A stretch of 64,000 nt of DNA from Monoplex corrugatus (taxonomy: Eukaryota; Mollusca; Gastropoda; Littorinimorpha; Ranellidae): contig JAPXFY010000015.1 of NCBI GenBank assembly GCA_030674185.1, forward strand, positions 25,082,043 through 25,146,042. Direction: 5' to 3'. Of the stretch, positions 55,225 through 64,000 are shown piece after piece. The position numbers and the translations under genes were made by a program. Positions within the stretch are counted from its first letter, which is position 1. Every line of letters starts with the position of its first letter. The notes below the pieces were generated by a model that saw only the letters and a program-made list of their open reading frames with translations, had not been told where the DNA came from and made no database searches.

Positions 55225-55590
55225 TTTGCAAAAAGAGAAAAAAAAAGCAAATCTGAACGGAAGGATATATGATCGTGAGAGCTGGAATGAGCCATGTAAT
55301 GTTCGAACACAGGGGCTGGGGTTGAGGCAAAACCTCCACAGAAGAATCTGTGGTAATGAGTGAAAGATAGAATGAGGTATGCCCTGTTCGGGTGTAGCAG
55401 AATTCAAACCTCAGGCTGCTTTCGTACACATCACTACGGAGGACTGTAACGATGGGTGATAAATGGTATGAGCTTTGTTCTGTTGGGATAGTGGGGAGGG
55501 ATATTTTTCCATACACATCACTAAGGAAGACTATATGACTACGAGAGCGTAGGCTGATCCACGTTATGATGTAGAGGATGGAGAAACAGG
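55225..55590 (+). repeat. Repeat U, ~88-bp tandem units (second block)
   Basis: Unit marks at 55260 (GAAGGATATATGATCGTGAG), 55340, 55438 and 55525 (GGAAGACTATATGACTACGA), each followed by GAATGAGCC-like and GTTCTGTTGGG-like phrases and, before the next, a CATACACATCACTA phrase. Confidence 0.8.
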
Positions 55591-55770
55591 TTGCATTTTT
55601 CATGCAAATGCAATACAATGCAACTCAACGCAGTGCAGTGCAACGCAGCACAGCACGGCACTACAGCACAGCAGAGCACAGTACAGCACAGCAGAGACAC
55701 CGTGCAGCACCGTACAGTACCGTACCGCACCTCACCGTGCAGTACCATATCCTACAGTACTGTGCAGTGC
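55590..55770. repeat. Degenerate (GCACA)n/(GTACC)n pentanucleotide repeat
   Basis: Variants of CAGCACAGCA, CAATACAATG, CCGTACAGTA over 170 bp. Confidence 0.8.
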
Positions 55771-55774
55771 ACTT

Positions 55775-56035
55775 TTCTATTAATCTAAGTTTAGACGTAA
55801 AATATATCCACTTGGCCCGCAATATACAGCCACATCATTCTCACATTCGCATAAAACAGAAACACACATCAGTCACGATTTAGCACTGAAATATTGAAAT
55901 ATCATCAAAACACAGAAAGAAAAAAAACAACATTCATTACTATAATAAGGTTTTAGGTAAGATTTATGATAAAATAATAATAAAAAAAATCACCAGGGAA
56001 AGATAAGTGATGTTTGTCAAAATACTTAGGATCGT
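55775..56035. other. AT-rich, no gene seen
   Basis: No feature recognised. Confidence 0.35.
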
Positions 56036-56039
56036 GTTC

Positions 56040-56560
56040 AGATTCAGCATGCGAGAGATGACAGGCTGCTTTTCTTTTTCTCCTACAGATCATTACAGAA
56101 AAAACATATCATGGCTAAAGACAGCCTGCACGGGAAGGAGGGGAGTGGGGGGGAGGGGGCGCGCGCGCGTACAGTTTGGCTGTACGGAGGTACAGTCCAC
56201 TTTTCCTAACAAGTCATTCCAAATATATAATAGTAAGAACTGGAATAAGCCATAAGCCACGTTCTCTTGAGCTGTACGGTAGGGAGAGATAGGCTGCTTT
56301 GTCATACAAATTACTTTGGTAGGACATATCGCGGTTGAGGCATAGAAAGAAGCGTGTTCCGATTGGGGAATAGGAGGCAGGATGTATAGTCTGCAAACTT
56401 CACCGTAGTCTGCAAACTTCAAACTCCAACAGAAAAACATAGAGGTTGGCGGGGAGGGAGAGAAAGAGGGGGATATATTGCTCTGTCATACAAACCATTT
56501 CGGCAGAACATCATTTAACCATTGAGAAAATAGAATGAATCATGGAATGGAAAATATCTA
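56040..56560 (+). repeat. Repeat U, diverged units (third block)
   Basis: GACAGGCTGCTTTTCTTTTT, ATAGGCTGCTTTGTCATACA, AAGAACTGGAATAAGCC, GCCACGTTCTCTTGAGCTG, CGGCAGAACATCATTTAACC. GTAGTCTGCAAACTTCA is also tandemly duplicated at 56388-56420. Confidence 0.7.
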
Positions 56561-56779
56561 AGATGACTTTGTGATGGCTTTGTGATTTTTGCTCTGGTGA
56601 AGCGAATGTTGTGGGAACATGGCGCTACAAGTGCTCGGTAGCGGATGGCGCACTTAGAAATGGTTCAGGGGAACAATTGGTCTGGCATGGCTCGTCTCTA
56701 ACAATGACGTCATTGTCGTGAGGATGGTGTGGGTGGTAAGGTGGTCGATTAGGTACATGACCTGAGAAGTAACATTTCA

Positions 56780-56800
56780 GAATGTGTGTGTGTGTGTGTG

Positions 56801-56857
<57 letters not shown>

Positions 56858-56860
56858 GAG
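56780..56860. repeat. (GT)n-(GA)n microsatellite
   Basis: Short GT, ~50 bp GA, then GGA units. Confidence 0.95.
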
Positions 56861-57039
56861 GAAGAGGAGGAGTGGGATCGAATGAGGAAGGGAAAGAGAT
56901 ATTAAGTATGGTTTATATGGTGGTCAAATTTACAGCCCCGCAAACTGCTTCACAAAGAGAAGCTAAGAGGGTTTTTTTCCTTTTTTTCAGCATTTCGATT
57001 CGTTGCTTTTTTTGGGGGGTAGGGGTGGGGGGTTGCAAG

Positions 57040-57365
57040 TAACTATGTTGCTGATGGTGCCCACAATGTGCACGAAATATATGCTGCACAGTCTGCACAC
57101 TCCGTCTTCAGTGGGCGAGCAAGCTAGCTGTTTTGTTTTGTTTCCAAGAACTACCAGGCACTGACATGACTTACAGAATGTTTAATGCGCATGTTCAGTT
57201 GATGTTCTGCTGGCGTATACAGTGGAAGGGGGTTTAGGCACTAACAGGTCTGAATATTTGTTGACCTGGGAGATCGGAAAAATCTCCACCCTTCACCCAT
57301 CAGAGGGGGAAATGCAGGAATGAACCCAGCTTTTACTTGGAAGTCCGTCTTGTCAACCCGACTTT
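57040..57365 (-). repeat. tRNA-derived SINE family A, copy 5
   Basis: On the minus strand: GGTTGACAAGACGGACTTCC (degraded head), GGGTTCATTCCTGC (B box), GATGGGTGAAGGGTGGAGAT, CAGACCTGTTAGTGCCTAA, GTAAGTCATGTCAGTGCCTG, GAAGACGGAGTGTGCAGACT. Confidence 0.8.
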
Positions 57366-57372
57366 AGTTCTC

Positions 57373-57373
<1 letters not shown>

Positions 57374-57463
<90 letters not shown>

Positions 57464-57646
57464 GTGTGTGTGGTTGTGTGTGTGTGTATATTGTATATGT
57501 GTGTGTGTGACTGTGTGTGTGTGTGTGTGTGTGATCAGTGTGTGTGTGTGTGATCAGTGTGTGTGTGATGTGTGTATGTGTGAGAGAGAGAGATCTGTCT
57601 GCATCTGTGTGTGTGTGTGGGCGTGCGCGCACGCGCCTATGTTTTT

Positions 57647-57712
<66 letters not shown>

Positions 57713-57732
57713 TGTGTGCGCGTGCGTGTGTA
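57374..57732. repeat. Long (GT)n compound microsatellite
   Basis: ~350 bp of GT with GTAT, GATCAGTG, GAGAG and GC breaks; abuts the LINE below. Confidence 0.95.
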
Positions 57733-57734
57733 TT

Positions 57735-59458
57735 TTCCTCTTGTCAAACTGGATTCACCATGTGAAATTCGGGCTACTGACCCCATTCCGGCCTTCTCTT
57801 TTCACGCATCTACCTGCAACTTTTTCCACCAATTACCTCCATCGTTAATTCTTCTTTGGTCTCAGGAGTCTTCCCTTTGCTTTCAAAACTGCTCTCGTCC
57901 AGCCATTTCTCAAGAAAAATAATCTCGACCCTAATGACCTTAAAAATTATAGACCTGTATCAAATCTCCCATTTCTCTCTAAGCCCCTTGAAAAAGTGGT
58001 ATTAAAACAACTGAATAAGCATACCTCCTTACATCATCTCAACCATCCTTACCAGTCCGCCTATTGAACAAACCACAATACGGAAACAGCTCTTGTTCAC
58101 ATAATCATCGAACTTCTTCTTGCTTCAAATGCTGGTAAAATATCTCTTCTAATACTCCTCGATATGTCTGCTGCCTTTGATGCTATCGACCACTCCATCC
58201 TTCTCTTTCGTGTTGAACATACTTTTGGGATTCATGGTATGGCTCTTTCTTGGGTGTCTTCCTATCTATCTGATAGCTTTTAGTCAGTTGTCAACGGAAA
58301 TCAGTCTGAGCCTGTTCGGCTTTCTTGAGAAGTTCCTCAGGGATCTGTGTTAGGGTCTGTCCTGTTCATATTTCATACTTCACCCCTAGCCAAGATCATC
58401 AAACCAGCGTGATATGAAACACCATCATTTTTACGCCGATGGCTCACTACTTCAGAATAACCATGACCCCTGAAAATATCATCTTCCTTATCTCAGAAGC
58501 ATCCATCTGCTACGTTGATATCCAGAACTGGATGACACAAAATAAACTACAGTTAAATGGTGGTAAAACCGAAGCCATGCTTGTAGGTACCAAAAATGAA
58601 TTTGCCTCTATTACACTAAATACCATCCAGCTAGGTGACGACATCATTCCTCTCTCTGATTCTGTCAAGAACCTAGGTGTGACCTTGGACAACACTCTAT
58701 CTATGCAGAAGTCTCTCACCCAGACCTGCCAATCATGCTACGATCAGATTCGGCACATTGGTTACATTCGAAGATATCTTTCAGCAGAGGCTGCATCTAA
58801 GTTTGTGACATCTCTCATTTTGTCTCGTCTTGATTACTGTAATGCTCTCCTTACTGGACTACCAGCTTCTTCTCTCCTGTGTCTGCAACGTATACAAAAC
58901 ACAGTTTGATCATATCAGTCCTCTTCTTTGCTGTCGTCACTGGTTGCCTGTCTTAAAAAAGGAATTGAATATAAGCTGGGTACCTTGTGTTACAGATCTA
59001 TTCACCAGTCTGCACCATTGTATCTTTGCGACAACATCAATACACCAACTTGCACCTTGTGCTCATCTTCAGATACTCTTTCCCTTCAGGTCCCTATATT
59101 TAATTAAACTATCAACTGTTGGCCAGCGTTCTTTTGCTGTCCCAAGACTGTCAGCCTGGAATAGACTTCCGCTCTGCCTTCACATAACACCTACCTTTTC
59201 TGCTTTTAAATCCAATTTAAAAATGCATCTCTTTTCTTGACAATGAATTCTACAGCTACTTCTTTCCCTCAGTCTGTGTACCTTTTTTAATATTAAGTAT
59301 TGTAAAGTATCTTTGTTGATTGTGTGTGTATACCTAGTGCTTGAGTGCACTTTGATTTGACTTGTCAAGATTGGTGCCGTATAAATACTGTAATTATTAT
59401 TATTATCATCAAGACTTGGTGTCGTATAAATACTGTAATTATTATTATTATTATTAAA
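57735..59458 (+). pseudogene. CR1/L2-like LINE, degenerate, 5'-truncated
   Basis: Across frames with several stops: QPFLKKNNLDPNDLKNYRPVSNLPFLSKPLEK, LLILLDMSAAFDAIDHSILL (RT domain A), VPQGSVLG (domain B), a ruined Asp-Asp box near 58435, then a 156-codon frame (58439-58909) with IQNWMTQNKLQLNGGKTEAM, VKNLGVTLD, LILSRLDYCNALLTGLP, and the C-terminus with STVGQRSFAVPRLSAWNRLP and FKSNLKMHLF. The 3' UTR ends in GCCGTATAAATACTGTAATT and ATT units. A shorter copy is at 39025-39310. Confidence 0.9.
59365..59458 (+). repeat. Doubled 3' terminus of the LINE
   Basis: TCAAGA.TTGGTG(C/T)CGTATAAATACTGTAATTATTATTATT occurs twice in tandem (about 59367-59408 and 59409-59455), each ending in ATT units. 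Confidence 0.85.
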
Positions 59459-59469
59459 AGTTCAAAGTC

Positions 59470-60030
59470 TGGATTTTGTTTCTGGTGACAATTTTTCTAT
59501 AAAAAGTGGAATTGTTAGAATGACTTGGCTGTCTTGATTTGTTTTTGTCGTTGTTGTTGGTGGTGCTGGTGCTGGTGGGGTATTTTTCTGTTTGGATGTT
59601 ATCCACTATAATGAAACACGATCAGACGGAATCGCAGAATGTTAGCGAAACATGTTGCCAACAGAGACAGAATGGCAAGACTGCTTCGATGATTAACCCA
59701 ACTCCAGAAGCAGACACCTGCACAAACTCACGGGCAAGTTGTGACACTAATCAACCAACCAACCATCGATTAATCAGTGAATCAAGCGATGGCCAAAAGC
59801 AGTGATCGGTATCTGGTTTGTTTGTCTCCCTTTCTCCTCACCCCACGCATCGGACAAAGCCGAAAATGGAGCCGTTTGTATTAGCGAGGTATGAAGACAG
59901 GCCGCTCCTAGGAGACGAGTCCGACTGCATCTCCAACGTCTGTTAACAATGTCTTCCAGGTCTCAGGTGCGACGCCCAGGAAACTCGAAGACAGTGTGGC
60001 GCGTTGTGGTTTGTTAACTCGGACTTTTCT
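59470..60030. other. No gene seen
   Basis: An 88-codon frame (59539-59805) begins with a hydrophobic run (FLSLLLVVLVLVG) and looks superficially like a membrane anchor, but the run comes from GTT/GTG repeats and nothing supports a gene. Confidence 0.4.
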
Positions 60031-60035
60031 GATCC

Positions 60036-60036
<1 letters not shown>

Positions 60037-60101
<65 letters not shown>

Positions 60102-60195
60102 TGTGTGCGTGCGTGCGTGTGTGTGTGTCGTGCGTGCGTGCGTGCGTGCGTGTGTGTGTGTGTGTGTGTGTGTTCGTGCGTGCGTGCGTGCGTGC

Positions 60196-60248
<53 letters not shown>

Positions 60249-60253
60249 TGATG

Positions 60254-60289
<36 letters not shown>

Positions 60290-60300
60290 GGGAGAGAGAG
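60037..60300. repeat. (GT)n/(GTGC)n-(GA)n microsatellite
   Basis: GT and GTGC units alternate in three blocks to 60248, then GA. Confidence 0.96.
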
Positions 60301-61612
60301 ACAAACACACACAGAAAGACAGACAGAGAAGCAAACGATAACAATTACAGATCTAAAGCGAATGTCGGTCTAAAATAAATAATGCCTTGTTTAAGCAAGA
60401 GCAAAATTAAAACATCGGCTTCAAAGCTTGTTCACGTTTGGATACAGATTGCCTGTATCCCCGACAATACCCCCGCCTCCCTTCTTCTTGCCCCCCCCCC
60501 CCCACTCGTCCCCCCCCCCTTTAATTTATATGGAGATGTAACAGGATTTTTTTTCTGTCAGAAAAAAGACAAGAAGCCCTCACGCTTATTGGGGGGAGAG
60601 GGGGGGGGGGTAAAAAAAAATTCAAGTACATAGTTTATGATTCTTGAATAGTTCTTGACTGTTTGATATAAATCTGATTTTTCTCATAATCAGCGCGTAA
60701 TCAGTTATCTTTAAAAAAAAATCAAAAACAATAAATCAGCTAGCTCATATAACTCGCATAACGAGAGAGAGGGAGGGAGAGAAAATCCCATTCTTGTCAC
60801 AGTGCAAAACTTAATCATCCCTCGCAACAGATGCACTGGTGTTAGAGAATGAGGAACGAGGCATGTGATTGGTTGACTTGGTGCCATTGTTGTCTGTGGG
60901 CCGTCAAATGACCTCCCGTGCTGATAACATTGCCTGATATATGAGGACATTTGTTTGGCCTTCTTCCAAACAAGCGGATCGCAGTAGAGCAAGCTGAGTG
61001 TCGTGCCCTTATGCCATGGTTTGATTTCGAATGTGGGATGACCGTCCACAATGAGGAAGACCTTCGACAACCATCTGGGCAGCGATCGTGTAGGAAGTCC
61101 TGTACGAAAGTGATGACAGTGACAATGTCATTGCACGGCGACAAAATCATTCTCTTGGTCTGGGTGCTTGGACCCAATGGTTCTGAACTCGAACACAGAC
61201 TGGGATGTAAAACATGAAAAGTAAAGCTAGGGGAGAGATGTGATAGACCTCATTATCTTACGGTCAGCTTATTTGAGGATCTTGATCTTCTGTCTCTATG
61301 CTTTATTCTCCATAATGGGGGCCACTCTGATCAAATAATACAGTATTTCCAGTCAAACGTGATCATGCACAGTTACACTAGAAGGTGAGAAGGTGATTTT
61401 GCTTGCTGATAACTACTTAATATAGAATAGTGTCTCTGTCTCCTTTAGCCCTTTTACGGTACTCCATTCTGGCAGGCAACCCTCGAATTCTGTTGTTTGT
61501 TCTCCTTTCCAGTGGGAGCGTTTTCTTTGCTGCAGCGGTCTGAAAACTCGAGTGGCTCTTTCTGCAGGAATCAATTCTCGGACCTAAAGTACTTGTCACT
61601 GCAAACTAAATA
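60301..61612. other. No gene seen; C, G and A runs
   Basis: Homopolymer runs of C (60490-60520), G (60600-60610) and A. Overlapping minus-strand frames at 60711-61177 have no recognised domain. Confidence 0.4.
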
Positions 61613-61614
61613 CA

Positions 61615-61840
61615 GAATTGGAGTTTGTTCAAGAGGGATTCATTGTACTGGGTCTATCCGATATGTGTTCCATCCAGATTTGTCAGCAGTTATTTGGCAG
61701 ACTCCTTGAGCCTGCGCAAGGCCCTGTATTCTGGCAAGATTTTGAAAAGGGAAGGTAGATGCGTGGGTGGGAGGAGTTGAGGGAACTACGAAACATTAAA
61801 GTGACATCACCAGAATGATTGGAACATTAAGGTGAGCAGC
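61615..61840 (+). repeat. Dispersed repeat Z, copy 4
   Basis: GTTTGTTCAAGAGGGATTCA, TTTGGCAGACTCCTTGAGCC, CTGGCAAGATTTTGAAAAG, CACCAGAATGATTGGAACAT, GCAGCAAACAAG. Here the final motif is single, not amplified. Confidence 0.85.
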
Positions 61841-61894
61841 AAACAAGTAAACAACTCAATGTCCAGAAATAGAGTGTATAAATCTATATGAAGT

Positions 61895-62770
61895 AGAGGT
61901 TTTTGAAAAGCAAATGCAATCCAATTTGGAAGGATGTATTTCTAGCGTATGAAGTAGCGACCGAATCCATTTTCCAGAATGATAAATTCAGAATTAGTGG
62001 TACTGAATTGAGCTTTGAAATGTGGACATCAAAGAATATGTTTTTAGTAAAAGATGTTTCAGATGATAATGGCAAGGTCCTTAAACACTGAGGTTTTTCA
62101 AAGAAATGGGACATAAACGTCACTTTTTCTGCATTATTTCAGTTGTATATAGGCAATCAGAAAGTATACCAGAAGCAGGGATATAAATATGGAGAACATT
62201 GCACATAATCAAGATCTCAAAGCATTAAAAGTAATGCGCAGTGTTGAGAAAGGATCAAGAGAATATTACGAAATATAACTTGAAGAACTGATAATATTCA
62301 ATATAAAACCATTTATGAACTGTGAAAAGAAGATAAACACTTCAGTAGATTGGTTAGCGGCCTAAAAAGGTTAGAAATATAGTAAATGAAACTGAAATGC
62401 TTCCAGCTAAAAATTTGCCACAGAATTTCAGTTACAAACAGTATTTCAAAAGAAGTAGGAATACTTGACGATGATAGATGTAGTTTCTGTGGAATCGAAA
62501 AAAGATTCACTTCACCATTATTTTGGGGATAGGTTTAGACAAAGTTTTTAAAAAGAAATACAATTATTGTGACAGAATATCACTCAATATTCAATTAGTA
62601 TTATTATGTTCTGATGAAGAAACAAAGACAGATGAAGTATTCGACTATTTACTTCTGTGTTTATAAATGTAGAATTAACCAAGTCAAACCAGAAGTACGC
62701 ACGTTCTTAAAAGATTCACAGTATGAATACAGAAACATGCTTCTTATCAAGAAATGAAATATGAATTTGG
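61895..62770 (+). pseudogene. Tx1/L1-like LINE C-terminal remnant
   Basis: The first frame (61903-62091) reads NPIWKDVFLAYEVA ... NMFLVKDVSDDNGKVL, matching the post-RT region of Tx1/L1-like polymerases. Further on, after stops and frame changes, comes SISKEVGILDDDRCSFCGIE...PLFWG, the CxxC...H-like zinc knuckle (with the His lost), then VKPEVRTFLKDSQYEYR. Very AT-rich, numerous stops, no RT core: an old, 5'-truncated copy. Confidence 0.75.
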
Positions 62771-62774
62771 GGGA

Positions 62775-63010
62775 AAATGGTTTCCACACTAAAGACTAAT
62801 AAACATTTTAACAGTTGTACTTATAAAGTATGACCATATTGAACACTCGCTCGAAGTGTACTGTGAGGAAATTTAGAGTGTGATAATCTCTGTTATTCTG
62901 CTACTGTGAATTAAAGTATTTCAGTCTAAAAACAGTTGTAAATCCAGTCAGCTGCTCCTGTGTGCTAAAGCAATTGTGTATGTGCCATGACGAAAAATCG
63001 ATCTGTGTAT
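62775..63010. other. AT-rich, no gene seen
   Basis: 3' flank of the LINE remnant; nothing recognised. Confidence 0.35.
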
Positions 63011-63014
63011 GTGC

Positions 63015-63021
63015 ATGCACG

Positions 63022-63061
<40 letters not shown>

Positions 63062-63111
63062 TACACACACGTACACACACACACACACACACATACATAC
63101 ACACACGTACA

Positions 63112-63179
<68 letters not shown>

Positions 63180-63265
63180 GTGTGTATGTATGTGTGCGCG
63201 CGCGTGCGTGCGTGCGTGCGTGTGTGTGTGTGTGTGTGTGTGTGTACGTGTGTGTATGTGTGTAA
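63015..63265. repeat. (CA)n-(TA)n-(GT)n/(GC)n compound repeat
   Basis: CA with CATA/CGTA to 63159, ~20 bp TA, then GTGT, GC and GTGC to 63263. The two halves are complementary, forming a large imperfect palindrome centred on ~63170. Confidence 0.95.
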
Positions 63266-63444
63266 AAATCACCCATTGCGCAGTTTTTAAACTTAAGACT
63301 ACTCAGCTATGATATGTATTATTTATTGCATATAGGTAATCATACATTGAACATTGAATCATTGTTGCGTTTTGTTATTGTCACGTTTACATTTCAAAGC
63401 AAGAGGAGTGGGGTGGGGTGGGGTGGACAAGTAAACAGGAGAGT

Positions 63445-63545
63445 TTTTATGTCGTGGGTTGTGGTTGAACTCTAGACATCACATTTTGTGTCCATGCCTC
63501 TGTCGCCTGAGCAAGTCTTTAGAAATGTCATGAAGACAGTTTGAC
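63445..63545 (-). repeat. SINE family C, copy 3
   Basis: On the minus strand: GCTCAGGCGACAGAGGCATG, GTGATGTCTAGAGTTCAACC (B-box-like), ACAACCCACGACATAAAAA, parallel to copies 1 and 2. Confidence 0.6.
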
Positions 63546-63549
63546 ACAC

Positions 63550-64000
63550 TGACCGTTGCGTTGCATCCACACACTCTCACTAGCTTCCTAAAGTTTTGGA
63601 TTCTTCTCCCACCTTTTCTCGCCCCCCCCCCCTACCCCCCAGCATCTGTGTGTTCAGGAAGAGGGGAGGGCGGCTTTTTTCTCAGATAAACAGGAAACAC
63701 TGGACACTGCAGTGTATTCTGTCAGGGAAGGCTTTATGCACACAGTGCAGACACAGTGGTCAGTGTCACACCAGTGGACACCTTTCCCATGACCTCACAG
63801 AGGGCCTTGTGTCAGGGCCTTAAGTGGACACGAATACTATCTGGATATGGTGCTTTGAAACGTTGTATCCCGCCTGAAAATATAAACGCGAACCAGTTCC
63901 TCTCTCTCTCTCTCTCTCTGTCTATCTTTGGCTCTCTGTCTGTCTCTGTCTCTCTCTCCCTCCTTCCCTCCCTCCCCAATTCTCTCTCACTTTCACTCAC
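63550..64000. other. No gene; C run and terminal (CT)n
   Basis: A ~10-base C run at 63622 and CT/CTGT/CCT repeats from 63899 to the window end. Two ~25-bp CAGTGT/GTGGACAC-rich phrases (63690-63780) are loosely repeated. Confidence 0.5.

Noticed and set aside
59539..59805. Small membrane protein gene
   Set aside because: The hydrophobic start derives from GTT/GTG repeats; there is no further support such as homology or a second exon.

Overview
This window looks like intergenic or intronic DNA from an animal nuclear genome. No complete host gene, rRNA gene or intact functional tRNA gene can be supported. The mix of elements fits a marine gastropod mollusc: Tc1-like DD34E transposons, a LINE with a restriction-like endonuclease, CR1/L2-, RTE- and Tx1-like LINE debris, several tRNA-derived SINE families, and very dense CA/GT, CT/GA, CTGT and trinucleotide repeats. 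That placement is inference; nothing here is species-diagnostic. Most apparent open reading frames are shadows of simple repeats (His/Thr, Val/Cys, Leu/Ser and Lys/Glu/Arg polymers).

Layout. 0-2 kb: LINE and SINE debris with first copies of two unclassified repeats (V, Y). 2.05-3.57 kb: a Tc1-like transposon with near-perfect 29-bp inverted repeats and a frameshifted transposase. 5.09-9.42 kb: a nearly full-length REL-type LINE on the minus strand, abutted head-to-tail by the 5'-truncated 3' end of a second, almost identical copy; its 3' UTR carries a whole SINE-like unit with a tRNA-like head. 10-22 kb: four copies of repeat X, further copies of V and Y, and a ~30-bp minisatellite present in both orientations, recurring in a consistent order that suggests a composite repeat. 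22-39 kb: simple-sequence DNA (GAA/TTC tracts, a ~190-bp higher-order CT repeat, 50- and 53-bp perfect duplications), SINE families A and D, and a short repeat (W) with a hammerhead-ribozyme-like core. 39-44 kb: two SINEs with doubled tRNA-like heads, a TTAA-bounded nested MITE, and a second Tc1-like transposon inserted into a repeat whose unoccupied relative lies at 51.2 kb. 44-57 kb: old minisatellites with 48-, 83-, 28- and ~88-bp units, an RTE-like remnant and repeat Z. 57-63 kb: a degenerate CR1/L2-like LINE with a doubled 3' end and a Tx1/L1-like LINE C-terminal remnant.

No genes act together as a pathway. What the window does show is retroelement tails, tRNA-like heads and short tandem repeats being copied, nested and amplified. 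The strongest leads are the REL LINE with its SINE-like 3' UTR, the occupied/unoccupied Tc1 site pair, the 28-bp minisatellite grown from the end of repeat Z, and the hammerhead-like repeat W.
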